Shown here in pieces: positions 42,675 through 54,779 of a stretch of DNA of 64,000 bases. This DNA comes from Nitrospinia bacterium. GTDB taxonomy: Bacteria > Nitrospinota > Nitrospinia > Nitrospinales > JAJDAT01. The position numbers and the translations under genes were made by a program. The notes under the pieces are model-generated. The model made no database searches and was not told the origin of the DNA. It saw only the letters and a list, made by a program, of their open reading frames with translations. The DNA is taken from the NCBI GenBank assembly GCA_029261715.1, contig JAJDAT010000014.1, positions 424,456 through 488,455 on the forward strand. Direction: 5' to 3'. Numbering within the stretch: the stretch's first letter is position 1; every line of letters starts with the position of its first letter.

Positions 42675-43223
42675 TTATTTTCCGCCTACTGCGGCTTTTC
42701 CAGCCTTCCTTCTTATTCTTTCATTTTGGTATTGAACTCCTTTACCCTTATAGGGCTCTGGAGGCCTTAAACTTCTAATTTCAGCGGAGACCTGACCAAC
42801 TTTTTCTTTATCTACTCCCTTGACAACAATTAGATTCTGTTTAGAGTCAACCTCAAACTGAATCCCACTTGGCGCAGGATAGTTAACTGGATGAGAATAT
42901 CCCAGTTGCAAAAGTAAGTCCTTCCCCTTCAATTCCACCTTATAACCAACGCCAACCACAGCTAGAGTTTTCGAAAATCCATCCGAAACGCCCAAAACCA
43001 TATTGTTGATCAGGGTTCTTGTCAAACCATGTAGGGCTTTATTTTTTGGTTCATCATTTGGGCGCAAAACTTTAATAACTGCATCGTCTTTTTCAATTTT
43101 CATGTTCGCATGAAACTCACGCTGCAATTCACCTTTTGGCCCTTTAACTTTTAAACTCACACCGTTTAGTTGAACTTCAACAGTGCTTGGGACATTTACT
43201 GGCAGTTTTCCAATTCTCGACAT
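42675..43223 (-). CDS. rplF: 50S ribosomal protein L6
   Basis: This protein has 182 residues: SRIGKLPVNVPSTVEVQLNG, the first L6 repeat with LKVKGPKGEL, and the second repeat with VVGVGYKVELKGKDLLLQLG and the PEPYKGKGVQY loop near the factor-binding site. It lies 76 bp after rpsH, one of the larger gaps in the spc operon. Confidence 0.97.
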   Translation of the reverse strand: MSRIGKLPVNVPSTVEVQLNGVSLKVKGPKGELQREFHANMKIEKDDAVIKVLRPNDEPKNKALHGLTRTLINNMVLGVSDGFSKTLAVVGVGYKVELKGKDLLLQLGYSHPVNYPAPSGIQFEVDSKQNLIVVKGVDKEKVGQVSAEIRSLRPPEPYKGKGVQYQNERIRRKAGKAAVGGK

Positions 43224-43299
43224 TTAAATACACCCGGCTTCAACCGATATTCTTTGAATAAAGTTTCACTTAAAAACTTTTTGGATAAACAGTAATCGC

Positions 43300-43695
43300 T
43301 TACCAAACAAAACCTAAAACTTCTCCGCCAATTCCGCTTTTACGACAATTTTCATCGGTCAAAACGCCTCTGGAGGTCGAAACTAAAGCAACTCCCAAAC
43401 CATTTAATACTTTTGGAATAGTGTCTTTAGAAACATAGGTTCTTCTGCCAGGCTTGCTAATTCTCTTAATACCCCTAATAACAGGCACTTCATTTTTGTA
43501 CTTAAGATACACCCTTAAAATTCCTTGCTTATTATCCTTAAACTGCTTGAAATCCCTGATAAATCCTTCTTCTTTCAAAATTCCAGAAATTCGACATTTA
43601 AGGTTAGAACAAGGAATATCCAATTTGGAGTGACCAGCCATTAAAGCATTTCGAATTCTAGTAAAAAAATCCGCAATAGGATCTGTCATGGACAT
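43300..43695 (-). CDS. rpsH: 30S ribosomal protein S8
   Basis: This protein has 131 residues: [30 protein letters not shown] and the C-terminal [20 protein letters not shown], the RNA-binding signature. S8 is the translational repressor of the spc operon in Escherichia coli; no matching leader was searched here. It is 78 bp after rpsN. Confidence 0.97.
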   Translation of the reverse strand: MSMTDPIADFFTRIRNALMAGHSKLDIPCSNLKCRISGILKEEGFIRDFKQFKDNKQGILRVYLKYKNEVPVIRGIKRISKPGRRTYVSKDTIPKVLNGLGVALVSTSRGVLTDENCRKSGIGGEVLGFVW

Positions 43696-43773
43696 CTAAA
43701 AAAACTCCTAAATCTAACGATCTAAAAAATTTAAAGGTACGGCGTCAAGCGTACTAATCAACCAAACAATAAA

Positions 43774-43959
43774 TTACCAACTGGATTTGGTTACTCCAGG
43801 AACTTCTCCAAGTAAAGCTCGGCCACGGAAACAAATCCTGCACATTCCAAATTTCCTTAAATAGCCTCTGGGACGACCGCACACCTGACAGCGGTTATAC
43901 TCCCTAACTTTAAATTTTGGTTGCCTTTTTGCTTTTGCGACAAGCGATTTTTTCGCCAT
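43774..43959 (-). CDS. rpsN: 30S ribosomal protein S14, zinc-binding short form
   Basis: The ATG at 43959 has GGAG 7 bp upstream and gives 61 residues; an upstream TTG at 43971 would add four. The sequence [20 protein letters not shown] is followed by CQVC and CRIC, the four zinc ligands of the short (type Z) S14. Most alphaproteobacteria have a 101-residue zinc-free S14, so this gene supports a different origin from the right end of the window. Confidence 0.95.
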   Translation of the reverse strand: MAKKSLVAKAKRQPKFKVREYNRCQVCGRPRGYLRKFGMCRICFRGRALLGEVPGVTKSSW

Positions 43960-43986
43960 TCTATGCTCCAATACGCCAAAAAAAAA

Positions 43987-44529
43987 CTAATTTTTTCTAA
44001 ACGGGAATCCTAAGGTTTTCAACAAACAACGACCAGCTTCATCGCTATTAGCCGTGGTACAAATAGTAACATTCATACCTTTAATTTTTTCAATATTATC
44101 GTACTCTATTTCCGGGAAGATCAATTGCTCTTCTATTCCAACGGTATAGTTACCTCTTCCGTCAAAAGATTTAGGAGACAAACCTTTAAAATCCCGAACT
44201 CGGGGTAATGCAAAGCCTACAAACCTTTCAAAGAATTCATACATTTTAGCTCTACGCAAGGTAACTCGAACGCCAATCGGCACTCCCTCTCGTAGCTTGA
44301 AGTTTGAAATAGATTTTTTAGCTTTAGTTATTACTGGAGCCTGACCTGTTATTACTCGTAATTGGTCAACAGCAGAATCAATCAATTTAGAGTTTTGCAA
44401 AGCTTCCCCAAGCCCTACGTTTATAACTACTTTATCCAAACAAGGAACTTGCATAATGTTGGACAGCCCCAACTCTTTTCTAATCTGCTCTCTATGTTTT
44501 TCGTCGAATGCTTTTTTTATATTGGTCAT
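43987..44529 (-). CDS. rplE: 50S ribosomal protein L5
   Basis: This protein has 180 residues: [59 protein letters not shown] and the closing [14 protein letters not shown]. It binds 5S rRNA and contacts P-site tRNA. It follows rplX by 24 bp and precedes rpsN by 27 bp. Confidence 0.97.
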   Translation of the reverse strand: MTNIKKAFDEKHREQIRKELGLSNIMQVPCLDKVVINVGLGEALQNSKLIDSAVDQLRVITGQAPVITKAKKSISNFKLREGVPIGVRVTLRRAKMYEFFERFVGFALPRVRDFKGLSPKSFDGRGNYTVGIEEQLIFPEIEYDNIEKIKGMNVTICTTANSDEAGRCLLKTLGFPFRKN

Positions 44530-44553
44530 TTATTAGATCTATCCAAAAACGAA

Positions 44554-44892
44554 TCAAACTTTATCTATTATTTCCCCAGATTTCCGGCAAACTCGAACTC
44601 TTTTGCCATCTTCCAATTTTTTATACTTTGTTCTAACACCTTTTCCAACCTTATCAGAGACCACTAAGACATTTGAAATATGGATCTTGCCTTCCTTCTC
44701 AATAATCCCGCCTTGATTGTTCTTTTGAGTAGGTTTTGCATGACGTTTAACCATATTCAACTTCTCAACCTGAACTCGATTTTCATTCGGAAAAAGGGCT
44801 AAAATTTTTCCCTTTTTACCTTTTTCTTTACCCGCGATAACTTCTACAATATCGTCTTTTTTTACGTGGAATTTTCTTTTCATAACCCTCAC
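44554..44892 (-). CDS. rplX: 50S ribosomal protein L24
   Basis: This protein has 112 residues: [20 protein letters not shown], the KOW motif [15 protein letters not shown], and [11 protein letters not shown] at the end. The GTG start at 44892 overlaps the rplN stop (GTGA) and has GAGG 4 bp upstream; an ATG three codons later is the alternative but lies only 3 bases from its nearest purine-rich site. It initiates 50S assembly. Confidence 0.94.
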   Translation of the reverse strand: MRVMKRKFHVKKDDIVEVIAGKEKGKKGKILALFPNENRVQVEKLNMVKRHAKPTQKNNQGGIIEKEGKIHISNVLVVSDKVGKGVRTKYKKLEDGKRVRVCRKSGEIIDKV

Positions 44893-45257
44893 AAAACCTC
44901 GGGAGCCAAAGATATTATTTTCATAAACCGCTTAGCCCTTAATTCCCGAGCAACGGGCCCAAAAATCCGAGTGCCAACTGGCTCTTTTGCATCATTAATC
45001 AATACAGCGGAGTTAATATCAAATTTAATGTAGGTACCATTTGACCGTCTAATTTCTTTTCTTGTACGAACAACAACGGCTTTTTTGACCTCACCTTTTT
45101 TGATAGCGGAGTTCGGCTCGGCCTCTTTAACTGCAACCACAATAATATCCCCAATACGAGCATACCGTCTTCGTGATCCACCTAAAACCTTAATACATTG
45201 AACTCGTTTAGCCCCAGAATTATCAGCTACATCCAATACTGTTCGAAGTTGAATCAT
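44889..45257 (-). CDS. rplN: 50S ribosomal protein L14
   Basis: This protein has 122 residues: [53 protein letters not shown] and the typical [10 protein letters not shown] end. Its start overlaps the rpsQ stop by 4 bp and its stop overlaps rplX, so three genes are translationally linked. Confidence 0.97.
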   Translation of the reverse strand: MIQLRTVLDVADNSGAKRVQCIKVLGGSRRRYARIGDIIVVAVKEAEPNSAIKKGEVKKAVVVRTRKEIRRSNGTYIKFDINSAVLINDAKEPVGTRIFGPVARELRAKRFMKIISLAPEVL

Positions 45258-45541
45258 TTTCCGCTTCCCACTTCGGCAACTTCAGCCTTTTTAACAATTT
45301 CTAATAAACGCCAGCGTTTATTTTTACTTAAAGGCCGACACTCTATCATTTGTATCTCATCACCCTCAGAGCACTGATTTTGCTCATCATGGACTTGATA
45401 CTTATTATGCCTACGAACCGTTTTCTTAAAAACAGGGTGAATATACCTTCGCTCAACTCGGACAACTACCGTCTTGTCCATTTTGTCGCTCACAACCTCA
45501 CCCGACAAAACTCTTCTATTACTCTTTTCGTTTGTTGCCAT
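45254..45541 (-). CDS. rpsQ: 30S ribosomal protein S17
   Basis: This protein has 95 residues: [40 protein letters not shown] and [20 protein letters not shown]. It is an OB-fold protein binding 16S rRNA. The C-terminal [13 protein letters not shown] exceeds the usual 80-85 residues slightly. Confidence 0.97.
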   Translation of the reverse strand: MATNEKSNRRVLSGEVVSDKMDKTVVVRVERRYIHPVFKKTVRRHNKYQVHDEQNQCSEGDEIQMIECRPLSKNKRWRLLEIVKKAEVAEVGSGK

Positions 45542-45580
45542 CCAAAAATTCCCTTAATTCAATTCCTGTTTTTAAAAAAC

Positions 45581-45811
45581 TTAAGATTCCTCGCCCTTAT
45601 CCTCACCAGCGTCTTGTTCGACAGTTGCAGTCAATTGATTCTGAATCGTTTTAAACCTAGCAATATCTCGCCGAATAATTCGAATTCTTCCAGGGTTTTC
45701 GATTTTTCCAGTAGCCATTTGAAACCTTAAATTAAATAGCTCCTCCTCGTAATCCCGAATCTTTTCTTCTCTCTCTTTTTCTGAGAGTTCTCTGACTTCA
45801 GACGGTTTCAT
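45581..45811 (-). CDS. rpmC: 50S ribosomal protein L29
   Basis: This protein has 76 residues: MKPSEVRELSEKEREEKIRD, LRFQMATGKIENPGRIRII and RDIARFKTI, the two-helix L29 core near the exit tunnel. An acidic tail (EQDAGEDKGEES) extends beyond the usual 60-70 residues. It is 17 bp after rplP. Confidence 0.95.
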   Translation of the reverse strand: MKPSEVRELSEKEREEKIRDYEEELFNLRFQMATGKIENPGRIRIIRRDIARFKTIQNQLTATVEQDAGEDKGEES

Positions 45812-45828
45812 ATTTTCCTTTAAGCCAT

Positions 45829-46236
45829 TTATTGATTAGTTATAAACCGCGTAGCAATAGGCAATTTATGAGAAGCAAGACGAAGAGCTTCTTTTGCAGC
45901 TTCAATTGGAACGCCTTCCATTTCATACAGTACACGTCCCGGCTTAACAACTGCCACCCAATACTCTGGACCGCCTTTACCTTTTCCCATACGAGTTTCC
46001 GCTGGTTTCTTAGAAATAGGCTTGTCAGGGAAAATCCTTAACCAAATCTTTCCACCTCTTTTAATATGCCGAGTCATAGCGATACGCGCAGCTTCTATTT
46101 GGCGATTCGTTATCCTACCACACTCTTCAGCTTGTAACCCAAAGGTTCCGAAACTTAACTCGCCGCCCCTAAAAGCGGTGCCACGCATCCGACCTTTATG
46201 CCTTTTTCTATATTTAACCCTCTTGGGCATTAACAT
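45829..46236 (-). CDS. rplP: 50S ribosomal protein L16
   Basis: This protein has 135 residues: [60 protein letters not shown] and [17 protein letters not shown]. The ATG at 46236 (two residues before MPKR) has AAGGGG 8 bases upstream, which favours it. L16 supports A-site tRNA positioning. Confidence 0.96.
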   Translation of the reverse strand: MLMPKRVKYRKRHKGRMRGTAFRGGELSFGTFGLQAEECGRITNRQIEAARIAMTRHIKRGGKIWLRIFPDKPISKKPAETRMGKGKGGPEYWVAVVKPGRVLYEMEGVPIEAAKEALRLASHKLPIATRFITNQ

Positions 46237-46306
46237 GACAAAAACCCCTTATACAAAATCTCGGCAACAAGTCGCCGCAATAAAATCTATATTATCTTTA
46301 AAAATG

Positions 46307-46969
46307 CTATCCGTTTTTGCCGTCGGCTGGTTCGGCTGCGCCAGGAAAAATATCTCCCTTGTAAACCCAAACCTTAACACCGATAATTCCATAGGTCGTT
46401 AAACCTTCAGCAGTTCCGTAATCTATATCAGCTCTTAAAGTATGTAATGGCACTCTTCCTTCTCGATACCATTCTGCCCTAGCAATTTCCGCCCCGCCAA
46501 GCCTTCCAGAACATCGGATTTTTATTCCCTTAGCTCCAAATCTTAAAGCGGAAAGAACACTCTTTTTCATTGCCCTTCGAAAGGAAATTCTTTTCTCCAA
46601 CTGCAATGAAATATTCTGAGCAATTAACGTCGCATCAACCTCAGCCCTTCTAATTTCCTTGATGTTCAGATTAATTTGCTTACCAGGTACGATTTTCTGT
46701 AACTCATCTTTGAGACGATCAACTTCAAGGCCTCTTTTACCGATGATAATTCCAGGCCGTGCCGTATAAATATTAACTCTTAATCGACTAGCAGAACGTT
46801 CAATCTCTACCCTGGAAATTCCCGCATGAGACAAAGTTTTTTGAATATATCGACGAATTGCAATATCTTCATGCAAAAAAGCAACATAATCCTTTTTTGC
46901 AAACCAGTTAGAAGCCCATGTTTTATTTATCCCCAGTCGAAATCCTATGGGATGAACTTTTTGACCCAC
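46307..46969 (-). CDS. rpsC: 30S ribosomal protein S3
   Basis: This protein has 220 residues: [20 protein letters not shown], the KH domain with [17 protein letters not shown], and the C-terminal domain with [20 protein letters not shown] and [17 protein letters not shown]3 lines the mRNA entry channel. It is 21 bp after rplV and 70 bp before rplP. Confidence 0.97.
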   Translation of the reverse strand: MGQKVHPIGFRLGINKTWASNWFAKKDYVAFLHEDIAIRRYIQKTLSHAGISRVEIERSASRLRVNIYTARPGIIIGKRGLEVDRLKDELQKIVPGKQINLNIKEIRRAEVDATLIAQNISLQLEKRISFRRAMKKSVLSALRFGAKGIKIRCSGRLGGAEIARAEWYREGRVPLHTLRADIDYGTAEGLTTYGIIGVKVWVYKGDIFPGAAEPADGKNG

Positions 46970-46990
46970 GCTATGAAAACCTCCGATAGA

Positions 46991-47326
46991 TTATTTTTCG
47001 TCCAAAATAATAGTAATATGACTGGTTCGCTTCAAAATAGGTGTAGCCATTCCTCGAGCTCTTGGCATCTGCCTTTTCCAAACAACACCCTTATCCACAA
47101 GAACATTCTTAACAAACAAATCATCTACATCCAAAATCTTATGATTCTCTTCAGCGTTAGCAATAGCCGACTTAAGCAGACCTTGTATAGATCCAGCCAC
47201 TCGCTTTTGCGTAAAAGCAAGAACGTTTAACGCGTCATTAACCTTTTTTCCACGAATTAAATTACCCACCAATCTTGCTTTTCGAGGGGTAGCGCGAAAA
47301 TTTTTTAAAGAAGCTCTAACTTCCAT
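46991..47326 (-). CDS. rplV: 50S ribosomal protein L22
   Basis: This protein has 111 residues: RATPRKARLVGNLIRGKKVN, ANAEENHKILDVDDLFVKN and the exit-tunnel hairpin KRQMPRARGMATPILKRTSH. It is a standard-length L22 in its normal place between rpsS and rpsC. Confidence 0.97.
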   Translation of the reverse strand: MEVRASLKNFRATPRKARLVGNLIRGKKVNDALNVLAFTQKRVAGSIQGLLKSAIANAEENHKILDVDDLFVKNVLVDKGVVWKRQMPRARGMATPILKRTSHITIILDEK

Positions 47327-47375
47327 CCTTTTTTCCTAACATTCAAAACTGTTCAAACCAATTTACTGCAAAAAA

Positions 47376-47660
47376 TTATTTACCAGGAGGAGTTTTCTTA
47401 GTACTCCCACTATGTCCCCTAAAAGTACGGGTCGGAGAAAACTCTCCTAATTTATGCCCCACCATATTTTCTGAAACAAAAACTGGAATAAACTTTTTGC
47501 CGTTATGAACCGAAATTGTCAAACCAACGAAGTCTGGAGTTACAGTAGAACGCCTTGACCAAGTTTGTATTATTTTTCTATCTCGAGTCCGATTGGCTTC
47601 ATCGACCTTTTTTTGCAAATGGTCGTCTATAAACGGCCCTTTTTTTAATGACCTTGGCAT
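47376..47660 (-). CDS. rpsS: 30S ribosomal protein S19
   Basis: This protein has 94 residues: [40 protein letters not shown] and [20 protein letters not shown]. It is part of the 30S head, near S13. It starts 22 bp after rplB. Confidence 0.97.
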   Translation of the reverse strand: MPRSLKKGPFIDDHLQKKVDEANRTRDRKIIQTWSRRSTVTPDFVGLTISVHNGKKFIPVFVSENMVGHKLGEFSPTRTFRGHSGSTKKTPPGK

Positions 47661-47682
47661 ATAAAACCCTTAAATTTTGAAG

Positions 47683-48510
47683 TTACCGTTTTTTCTTAGT
47701 TACGATATATCGATCTGAAGGCTTGTTCTTTTTACGGGTCTTAAATCCCTTTGCGGGAACCCCCCAAGGACTACAAGGATGCCTTCCACCTGACGACCTA
47801 CCTTCGCCGCCACCCATAGGATGATCTACCGGATTCATAGCTACCGCTCTCACTCTAGGCCTTCTTCCCATCCAGCGAGTTCTTCCCGCTTTACCAATTG
47901 AGATGTTTTCTTGATCGGCATTGCCAAGCGTACCAATAGTAGCTCTACAAGCTTTTTCAAAACGCCTAACCTCTCCCGAAGGAAGCTTTATTGTCGCGTA
48001 CGGCCCCTCTTTCGCCATCAACTGAGCAAAAGTTCCAGCGCTACGAACCATCTGTCCTCCCTTACCAGGCTTCATCTCAATATTATGAATCAAGGTTCCA
48101 AGAGGAATATCATTTAGCTCAAGAGTGTTACCTGGTTTAATTTCCGAGCCCTTACCAGAAGATACATTTTCTCCATCCTTCATTCCTACTGGAGCCAATA
48201 TATATCTTTTCTCTCCATCCTTATAAACAACTAAAGCAATATTTGCGCTTCGATTTGGATCATACTCAACCCCAGCAACACGACCCGAAATTCCGTCTTT
48301 ATTACGCCTAAAATCAACTAGCCTATATTGCTTCTTATGACCGCCACCCCGCCTTTTCGCAGTGATACGACCATTATTATTTCTTCCGCCTGTTTTACGC
48401 AAAGAAACCAATAAACTTTTTTCAGGTCGAGATTTGGTAACCTCGTCAAAACCCGATATAGTTTGAAATCTAACGCCAGGTGAAGTTGGATTTAATTTTC
48501 TTACCGACAT
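47683..48510 (-). CDS. rplB: 50S ribosomal protein L2
   Basis: This protein has 275 residues: [40 protein letters not shown], and the peptidyl-transferase-centre loop [19 protein letters not shown] with its conserved His. The end is [11 protein letters not shown]. It is of full length and in the S10 operon order. Confidence 0.97.
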   Translation of the reverse strand: MSVRKLNPTSPGVRFQTISGFDEVTKSRPEKSLLVSLRKTGGRNNNGRITAKRRGGGHKKQYRLVDFRRNKDGISGRVAGVEYDPNRSANIALVVYKDGEKRYILAPVGMKDGENVSSGKGSEIKPGNTLELNDIPLGTLIHNIEMKPGKGGQMVRSAGTFAQLMAKEGPYATIKLPSGEVRRFEKACRATIGTLGNADQENISIGKAGRTRWMGRRPRVRAVAMNPVDHPMGGGEGRSSGGRHPCSPWGVPAKGFKTRKKNKPSDRYIVTKKKR

Positions 48511-48516
48511 ACTTGT

Positions 48517-48807
48517 TTATACTCCCTCAAACAACTCAATCTTGTCGCCTTCTTTCAATTTAACGATCGCCTTTTTCCAGTCTTTTGATTGACCAATATT
48601 TCGACCAAATCGTTTCTTTTTCCCTCTAACAGTTACCATATTGACACCCTCAACAGTAACTTCAAAAATTTGCTCCACTGCCGTACGCACTTGAATCTTA
48701 TTGGCATCGCGCTTAACCTTAAAAGAAACACGATTAGAATCTTGCAACGACTGCATACTTTTTTCGGTCACAAGAGGCTTTACTAAAATTTTGTGAAATT
48801 CACTCAT
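48517..48807 (-). CDS. rplW: 50S ribosomal protein L23
   Basis: This protein has 96 residues: KILVKPLVTEKSMQSLQDSN, VSFKVKRDANKIQVRTAVEQ and GKKKRFGRNIGQSKDWKKAI. L23 is the docking site for trigger factor and SRP at the tunnel exit. Its ATG shares one base with the rplD stop (TAATG). Confidence 0.96.
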   Translation of the reverse strand: MSEFHKILVKPLVTEKSMQSLQDSNRVSFKVKRDANKIQVRTAVEQIFEVTVEGVNMVTVRGKKKRFGRNIGQSKDWKKAIVKLKEGDKIELFEGV

Positions 48808-49433
48808 TAATTTAACCTACTCTCCACCTTAGCCAAAGCATCTTTAGTAAGAACTATTTTTTCATGGGTCAAAAGATCATAAACGTTTAAGCCATCCACC
48901 CTCAGAACATCAACCCCAGGAATATTGCGAACCGCAAAACCTAGATTTGCATTTTCAGCATCCACAAGAAACAAAGTTTTGGGCGGAAGCTCCATTTTTT
49001 TCATCAAAGCAATGGCTTCTTTAGTTTTTGGGTTTTCAAGGGAAACTTGATCCACAATAACCAATTGCCCGCCTCGACATCTTTCAGTTAAAACAGACCG
49101 TAGCGCAATCTGCTTACATTTCTTAGTAAGCTTAAAGCTATAATCCCTAGGAGATGGGCCAAAAACCGTTAACCCGCCACGCCAAATCGGAGAACGAGTA
49201 TTCCCAGAACGAGCCCTACCCGTACCTTTTTGCCTCCATGGCTTTTTACCACTTCCGCTTAGCTCTCTCTTATTCTGCTTTACCGCCGCAGTACCTAGAC
49301 GTCTTTTAGCCATCTGGTAAACGACATATTTTTGAACCAAATGCTCTTTTACATCAGCGTCAAAAACATCAGCAGAAATCTCAACCTTACCAACACTCTG
49401 ATTATTTAAGTCCATCAATTCTAATTCAGGCAT
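48807..49433 (-). CDS. rplD: 50S ribosomal protein L4
   Basis: This protein has 208 residues: VYQMAKRRLGTAAVKQNKRE, the tunnel loop GSGKKPWRQKGTGRARSGN, SPIWRGGLTVFGPSPRDYSF, and a C-terminal domain ending ALAKVESRLN. In Escherichia coli L4 represses the S10 operon; no leader was tested here. It begins 1 bp after the rplC stop. Confidence 0.97.
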   Translation of the reverse strand: MPELELMDLNNQSVGKVEISADVFDADVKEHLVQKYVVYQMAKRRLGTAAVKQNKRELSGSGKKPWRQKGTGRARSGNTRSPIWRGGLTVFGPSPRDYSFKLTKKCKQIALRSVLTERCRGGQLVIVDQVSLENPKTKEAIALMKKMELPPKTLFLVDAENANLGFAVRNIPGVDVLRVDGLNVYDLLTHEKIVLTKDALAKVESRLN

Positions 49434-49434
49434 C

Positions 49435-50070
49435 TTAACCCTTTATGCTCCTCAATCCGGAAACTCGCACAATACCACCACTAGGACCCGGAACTGCCCC
49501 CGAAAGAATCAAAAGATTTTTATCGGAGTCAACACGCACAACCCTAACATTTTTAACGTTTATTCGATTACCACCCATTCTGCCGGGCATCTTCTTACCC
49601 TTATGAACCCTACCAGGATAAGTATGCATACCAATCGAACCACCATGACGAAAAGCTTCATGAGAACCCCGACTAGCTGGAGCGCCAGCGAAATTATAAC
49701 GCCTCATGACCCCAGAAAAACCTCGCCCCTTAGAATTACCAATAACATTAACCAAATCACCTTCTTTAAAGATATCGACATTCAAAGGCTTACCGAACTC
49801 TGAATCACCTAACTCTTCATCGCGAAATTCAGTTAAAATTCGGGCGGGATCAATTTTATGCTTATCGTAAAAACCCTTTAGAGGTTTATTCGTTCGACTC
49901 TCCTTGCGATTCCCGTAAGCAACCAAGACAGCTTTATATCCATCCTTTTCAGCCGTTTTAGCAGAAACAGGAACACATCGATCAACATGAACCAAAGTCA
50001 CGGGAAGACAATCGCCATTATCATTAAAGACCTGAGTCATCCCAACTTTTTTTCCAATAATACTTTTCAT
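49435..50070 (-). CDS. rplC: 50S ribosomal protein L3
   Basis: This protein has 211 residues: MKSIIGKKVGMTQVFNDNGD, GNSKGRGFSGVMRRYNFAGA, RHGGSIGMHTYPGRVHKGKK and MGGNRINVKNVRVVRVD. These are the conserved L3 loop segments reaching towards the peptidyl transferase centre. It is 27 bp after rpsJ. Confidence 0.97.
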   Translation of the reverse strand: MKSIIGKKVGMTQVFNDNGDCLPVTLVHVDRCVPVSAKTAEKDGYKAVLVAYGNRKESRTNKPLKGFYDKHKIDPARILTEFRDEELGDSEFGKPLNVDIFKEGDLVNVIGNSKGRGFSGVMRRYNFAGAPASRGSHEAFRHGGSIGMHTYPGRVHKGKKMPGRMGGNRINVKNVRVVRVDSDKNLLILSGAVPGPSGGIVRVSGLRSIKG

Positions 50071-50097
50071 TTTTTTATTCCCAACAAGAGAACCAAG

Positions 50098-50405
50098 TTA
50101 AAGCTTGATCTCAATGTCAACTCCCCCAGAAAGATCCAACTTCATCAAGGCATCCACAGTTTGCGGAGTAGGATCCAAAATCTCCATAATTCTCTTATGA
50201 GTCCTAATCTCAAACTGTTCTCTGGATTTCTTGTCAACATGTGGAGACCTTAAAACAGTCCACTTGTTTTTAACGGTAGGCAACGGAATAGGACCAACGA
50301 CCCTAGCTCCAGTACGCTTAGTAGTTTCAACAATTTCGCCAACAGACCTATCGAGCAATTTATGGTCGTAAGCTTTTAACTTAATCCTGATTTTTTGACT
50401 TTCCA

Positions 50406-50409
<4 letters not shown>
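50098..50409 (-). CDS. rpsJ: 30S ribosomal protein S10
   Basis: This protein has 103 residues: [40 protein letters not shown] and the long-loop segment [20 protein letters not shown]10 is a ribosomal protein and, with NusB, a transcription antitermination factor. Its ATG overlaps the tuf stop by 4 bp, so the str and S10 operons are fused, with no space for an independent S10 promoter and leader between them. Confidence 0.97.
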
Positions 50410-51596
<1,187 letters not shown>

Positions 51597-51626
51597 CTCG
51601 GTCTTACTCCAAATTTTTTAGAAAGG

Positions 51627-53735
51627 TTAAACCGCTACTTTTTCATTTCCAGTACCGCTAGCTTTTGCGATCAATTCTTCAGACACGCTCGCTGGTACCG
51701 GTTCATATTTGCCAAATTCCATGGAATAATTAGCTCGACCCTGAGTCGCAGACCGCAGATCAGTCGAGTACCCAAACATTCCGGAAAGCGGGACTTCGGC
51801 CTTCACAACCTTTGCGCCAGCCTGATCCGCTAATTCTATAATTTTACCGCGCTTCGAATTCAAACCACCAATAACCTCCCCCATAAAATCTTCCGGGGTC
51901 ACCACTTCAACCAACATGATAGGCTCCAACATAACCGGACTAGCCTTCTTGCAAGCGTTCTGGAAAGCAATTGACGAACAAATCTTAAAGGCCATTTCAG
52001 AAGAGTCAACCTCATGATACGAACCGTAAAGCAACGTAACGGAAACATCGACAATCGGGTTTCCACACAACACCCCCCGATTCATAGACTCCTCAACACC
52101 CTTTTGCACAGCAGGAATAAACTCCCTAGGAATCGCTCCCCCAACAATCTTATTAACAAACTTAAATCCACCACCACGACCGGTCGGCTCCACAAGAATC
52201 TTAACGTGACCATATTGACCACGACCACCTGATTGCTTAGCGTACTTAAAGTCCTCTTCAACCGATTCGGTAATCGTTTCCTTATAAGCGACCTGAGGCT
52301 TCGAAACCTTAACCTCCAACGAAAACTCTCGCTTCATTCGATCAACCAAAATCTCCAAATGCAACTCACCCATCCCAGAAATAATAGTTTGATTCGTATC
52401 ATGATCGATTCTAACTTCGAAGGTAGGATCTTCTTGTTGCAACTTATTCAAACATTTAGACAACTTATCTTGCTCGGCCTTTGTCCCCGGCTCAATAGCA
52501 ACCGAAATCACAGGCTCTGGAAAATCAATCGATTCCAATATAACGGAAGAATCCTCAACACACAAAGTATCACCAGTATAAGAACTCTTAAAACCTATCG
52601 CCGCAGCTATATCACCAGCACAAACCTCTTCAATTTCTTCTCGCTTATTAGCATGCATACGCAACAACCTGCCCACACGCTCCCGCTTATCCTTTGATGA
52701 ATTATAAACATAAGTTCCAGCTGTCAACTTTCCAGAATAAACCCGAACATAAGCCAACTGACCAACATACGGATCAGTAGTTATCTTAAACGTTAACGCC
52801 GAAAGCGGTTCAGTATCATCAGCATTCCTAACAACCTTGTCTTTAGTATTTGGATCGATACCTTCAATAGTAGGAACATCTTCAGGCGAAGGCAGATAAT
52901 GAACAACAGAATCAAGAAGTTGCTGAACCCCCTTATTCTTAAAAGCAGCCCCACAAATAATTGGCGTAAAGGCCAAACTCAACGCGCCAACCCTAACAGC
53001 AGCCCGAATCTCATCCTCAGAAACATCTTCACCGGCCAAATACTTCTCCATAATGGCTTCATTGACATCCGAAACAGCCTCCACAAGAAGCTCTCGATAT
53101 TCCTGAGCCTGCTCCTTATACTCCTGAGGAATCTCCACAACATCAAAAGTCTCGCCTTTATTCTTTTGATCAGAATAAACATTGGCTTCCATCTTAATCA
53201 AATCAATAACGCCAAGAAAGTCACCCTCAGCCCCTATTGGCAGTTGCAAAGGCACAGGATTAGCGCCTAAACGCTCCTTCATCTGACTGATACAACCAAA
53301 AAAGTTTGCTCCAGCCCGATCCATCTTATTAACAAACCCAATCCTAGGAACCGCATATTTTGTCGCCTGCCGCCAAACCGTTTCAGATTGCGGCTGAACG
53401 CCGCCAACTGCGCAAAAAACACCAACCGCGCCATCTAAAACACGAAGAGATCTTTCCACTTCAGCCGTAAAATCAACATGACCAGGAGTATCAATTATAT
53501 TTATTTGATGATTAAGCCAAAAACAAGTAGTCGCCGCAGAAGTAATAGTTATCCCACGCTCCTGCTCTTGCTCCATATAGTCCATGGTAGCAGTACCCTC
53601 ATGAACTTCTCCCAGCTTATGACTTTTACCCGTGTAATATAAAACTCTTTCCGTGGTAGTAGTCTTACCCGCGTCAATATGGGCAATAATCCCAATATTC
53701 CTTAACTTATCTAATTTTTTTGCAGTTGAACTCAC
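51627..53735 (-). CDS. fusA: Elongation factor G
   Basis: This protein has 702 residues. The GTPase motifs are [22 protein letters not shown] and [10 protein letters not shown]. Domain IV carries the long loop with [11 protein letters not shown] that reaches the decoding site, and the end is [18 protein letters not shown]. It catalyses translocation. It stands in the standard order rpsL-rpsG-fusA-tuf, 15 bp after rpsG and 30 bp before tuf. Confidence 0.98.
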   Translation of the reverse strand: MSSTAKKLDKLRNIGIIAHIDAGKTTTTERVLYYTGKSHKLGEVHEGTATMDYMEQEQERGITITSAATTCFWLNHQINIIDTPGHVDFTAEVERSLRVLDGAVGVFCAVGGVQPQSETVWRQATKYAVPRIGFVNKMDRAGANFFGCISQMKERLGANPVPLQLPIGAEGDFLGVIDLIKMEANVYSDQKNKGETFDVVEIPQEYKEQAQEYRELLVEAVSDVNEAIMEKYLAGEDVSEDEIRAAVRVGALSLAFTPIICGAAFKNKGVQQLLDSVVHYLPSPEDVPTIEGIDPNTKDKVVRNADDTEPLSALTFKITTDPYVGQLAYVRVYSGKLTAGTYVYNSSKDKRERVGRLLRMHANKREEIEEVCAGDIAAAIGFKSSYTGDTLCVEDSSVILESIDFPEPVISVAIEPGTKAEQDKLSKCLNKLQQEDPTFEVRIDHDTNQTIISGMGELHLEILVDRMKREFSLEVKVSKPQVAYKETITESVEEDFKYAKQSGGRGQYGHVKILVEPTGRGGGFKFVNKIVGGAIPREFIPAVQKGVEESMNRGVLCGNPIVDVSVTLLYGSYHEVDSSEMAFKICSSIAFQNACKKASPVMLEPIMLVEVVTPEDFMGEVIGGLNSKRGKIIELADQAGAKVVKAEVPLSGMFGYSTDLRSATQGRANYSMEFGKYEPVPASVSEELIAKASGTGNEKVAV

Positions 53736-53750
53736 TCTAATTTCCCTTAA

Positions 53751-54221
53751 TTACCAACGGTAATGAGCAAAAGCTTTATTCGCCTCAGCCATCCGATGCA
53801 CATCTTCTTTTTTCTTAACCGCGCCGCCAGTATTATTAAAAGCGTCTAAAAGCTCACCCGATAATTTTTCAGCCAAACTCTTTCCAGTTCTACTTCTGGC
53901 ATGCGATATCAGCCACCTAATACTTAAAGCCACCCGCCTATTAGGAGACACCTCAACCGGGACCTGATAAGTAGCACCACCAACACGCCGAGAACGAACT
54001 TCTAAAATCGGAGCCGCATTATCGACCGCTTTTTTAAATACCTTAACAGGATCGTCACTCGTCTTATCTTCAATAAAATTAAGCGCCGAATAAACCACTC
54101 TCTCAGCTAAACTTTTTTTACCTTGCTTTAAAACGCAATTGATAAACCGGGCAACCAAAACATTATTAAATTTTGGATCAGGGATGATTTCCCTTTTTTC
54201 CGCCTCTCTTCTTCGAGCCAT
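53751..54221 (-). CDS. rpsG: 30S ribosomal protein S7
   Basis: This protein has 156 residues: [60 protein letters not shown] and the C-terminal [14 protein letters not shown]7 nucleates assembly of the 30S head. It is 15 bp after rpsL. Confidence 0.97.
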   Translation of the reverse strand: MARRREAEKREIIPDPKFNNVLVARFINCVLKQGKKSLAERVVYSALNFIEDKTSDDPVKVFKKAVDNAAPILEVRSRRVGGATYQVPVEVSPNRRVALSIRWLISHARSRTGKSLAEKLSGELLDAFNNTGGAVKKKEDVHRMAEANKAFAHYRW

Positions 54222-54236
54222 ACGATTGGGTTTCCT

Positions 54237-54611
54237 TTATTTTTTGACTTTTTTAGTGCCGTACTTTGAGCGACTTTGATTTCTGTTTGCGACACCCAAA
54301 GTATCCAAAGTTCCACGAATAACGTGATACCGAACTCCAGGCAAATCCTTAATCCTACCGCCCCGGATCATAACAATTGAATGCTCTTGCAAATTATGCC
54401 CAACCCCAGGAATATACGTTGTCACTTCCATACCATTAGTCAAACGAACCCTAGCAACTTTACGTAATGCCGAATTAGGTTTTTTAGGCGTAGAAGTATA
54501 AACACGCAAACAAACACCTCGTTTTTGAGGGCAAGATTTTAAAGCGGGACTCGCTGACTTTCTAACTGGCTTCTTACGTCCAAATCTAATTAATTGGTTA
54601 ATTGTCGGCAA
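54237..54611 (-). CDS. rpsL: 30S ribosomal protein S12
   Basis: This protein has 124 residues: [40 protein letters not shown] and the decoding-site loop [19 protein letters not shown] with [12 protein letters not shown]. The lysine and arginine positions linked to streptomycin resistance carry the usual sensitive-type residues. The gap of 168 bp before it (after rpoC) is the largest between rpoC and rplQ and may hold a promoter for the str operon. Confidence 0.97.
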   Translation of the reverse strand: MPTINQLIRFGRKKPVRKSASPALKSCPQKRGVCLRVYTSTPKKPNSALRKVARVRLTNGMEVTTYIPGVGHNLQEHSIVMIRGGRIKDLPGVRYHVIRGTLDTLGVANRNQSRSKYGTKKVKK

Positions 54612-54779
54612 TTACCATACTCCACTAAAATAAAAAAAATCGATTAGCCAGAATGCAACTAGCACCTGACCAACTAAAGTTGTCTTTGAAATTCAAAGGA
54701 TTATTTGAATCGATCCAAACTGTTAGGATGGAAAGCTGACAATTCTATCACTCTTTGGATGGGAGTCAAGCTAATTTTT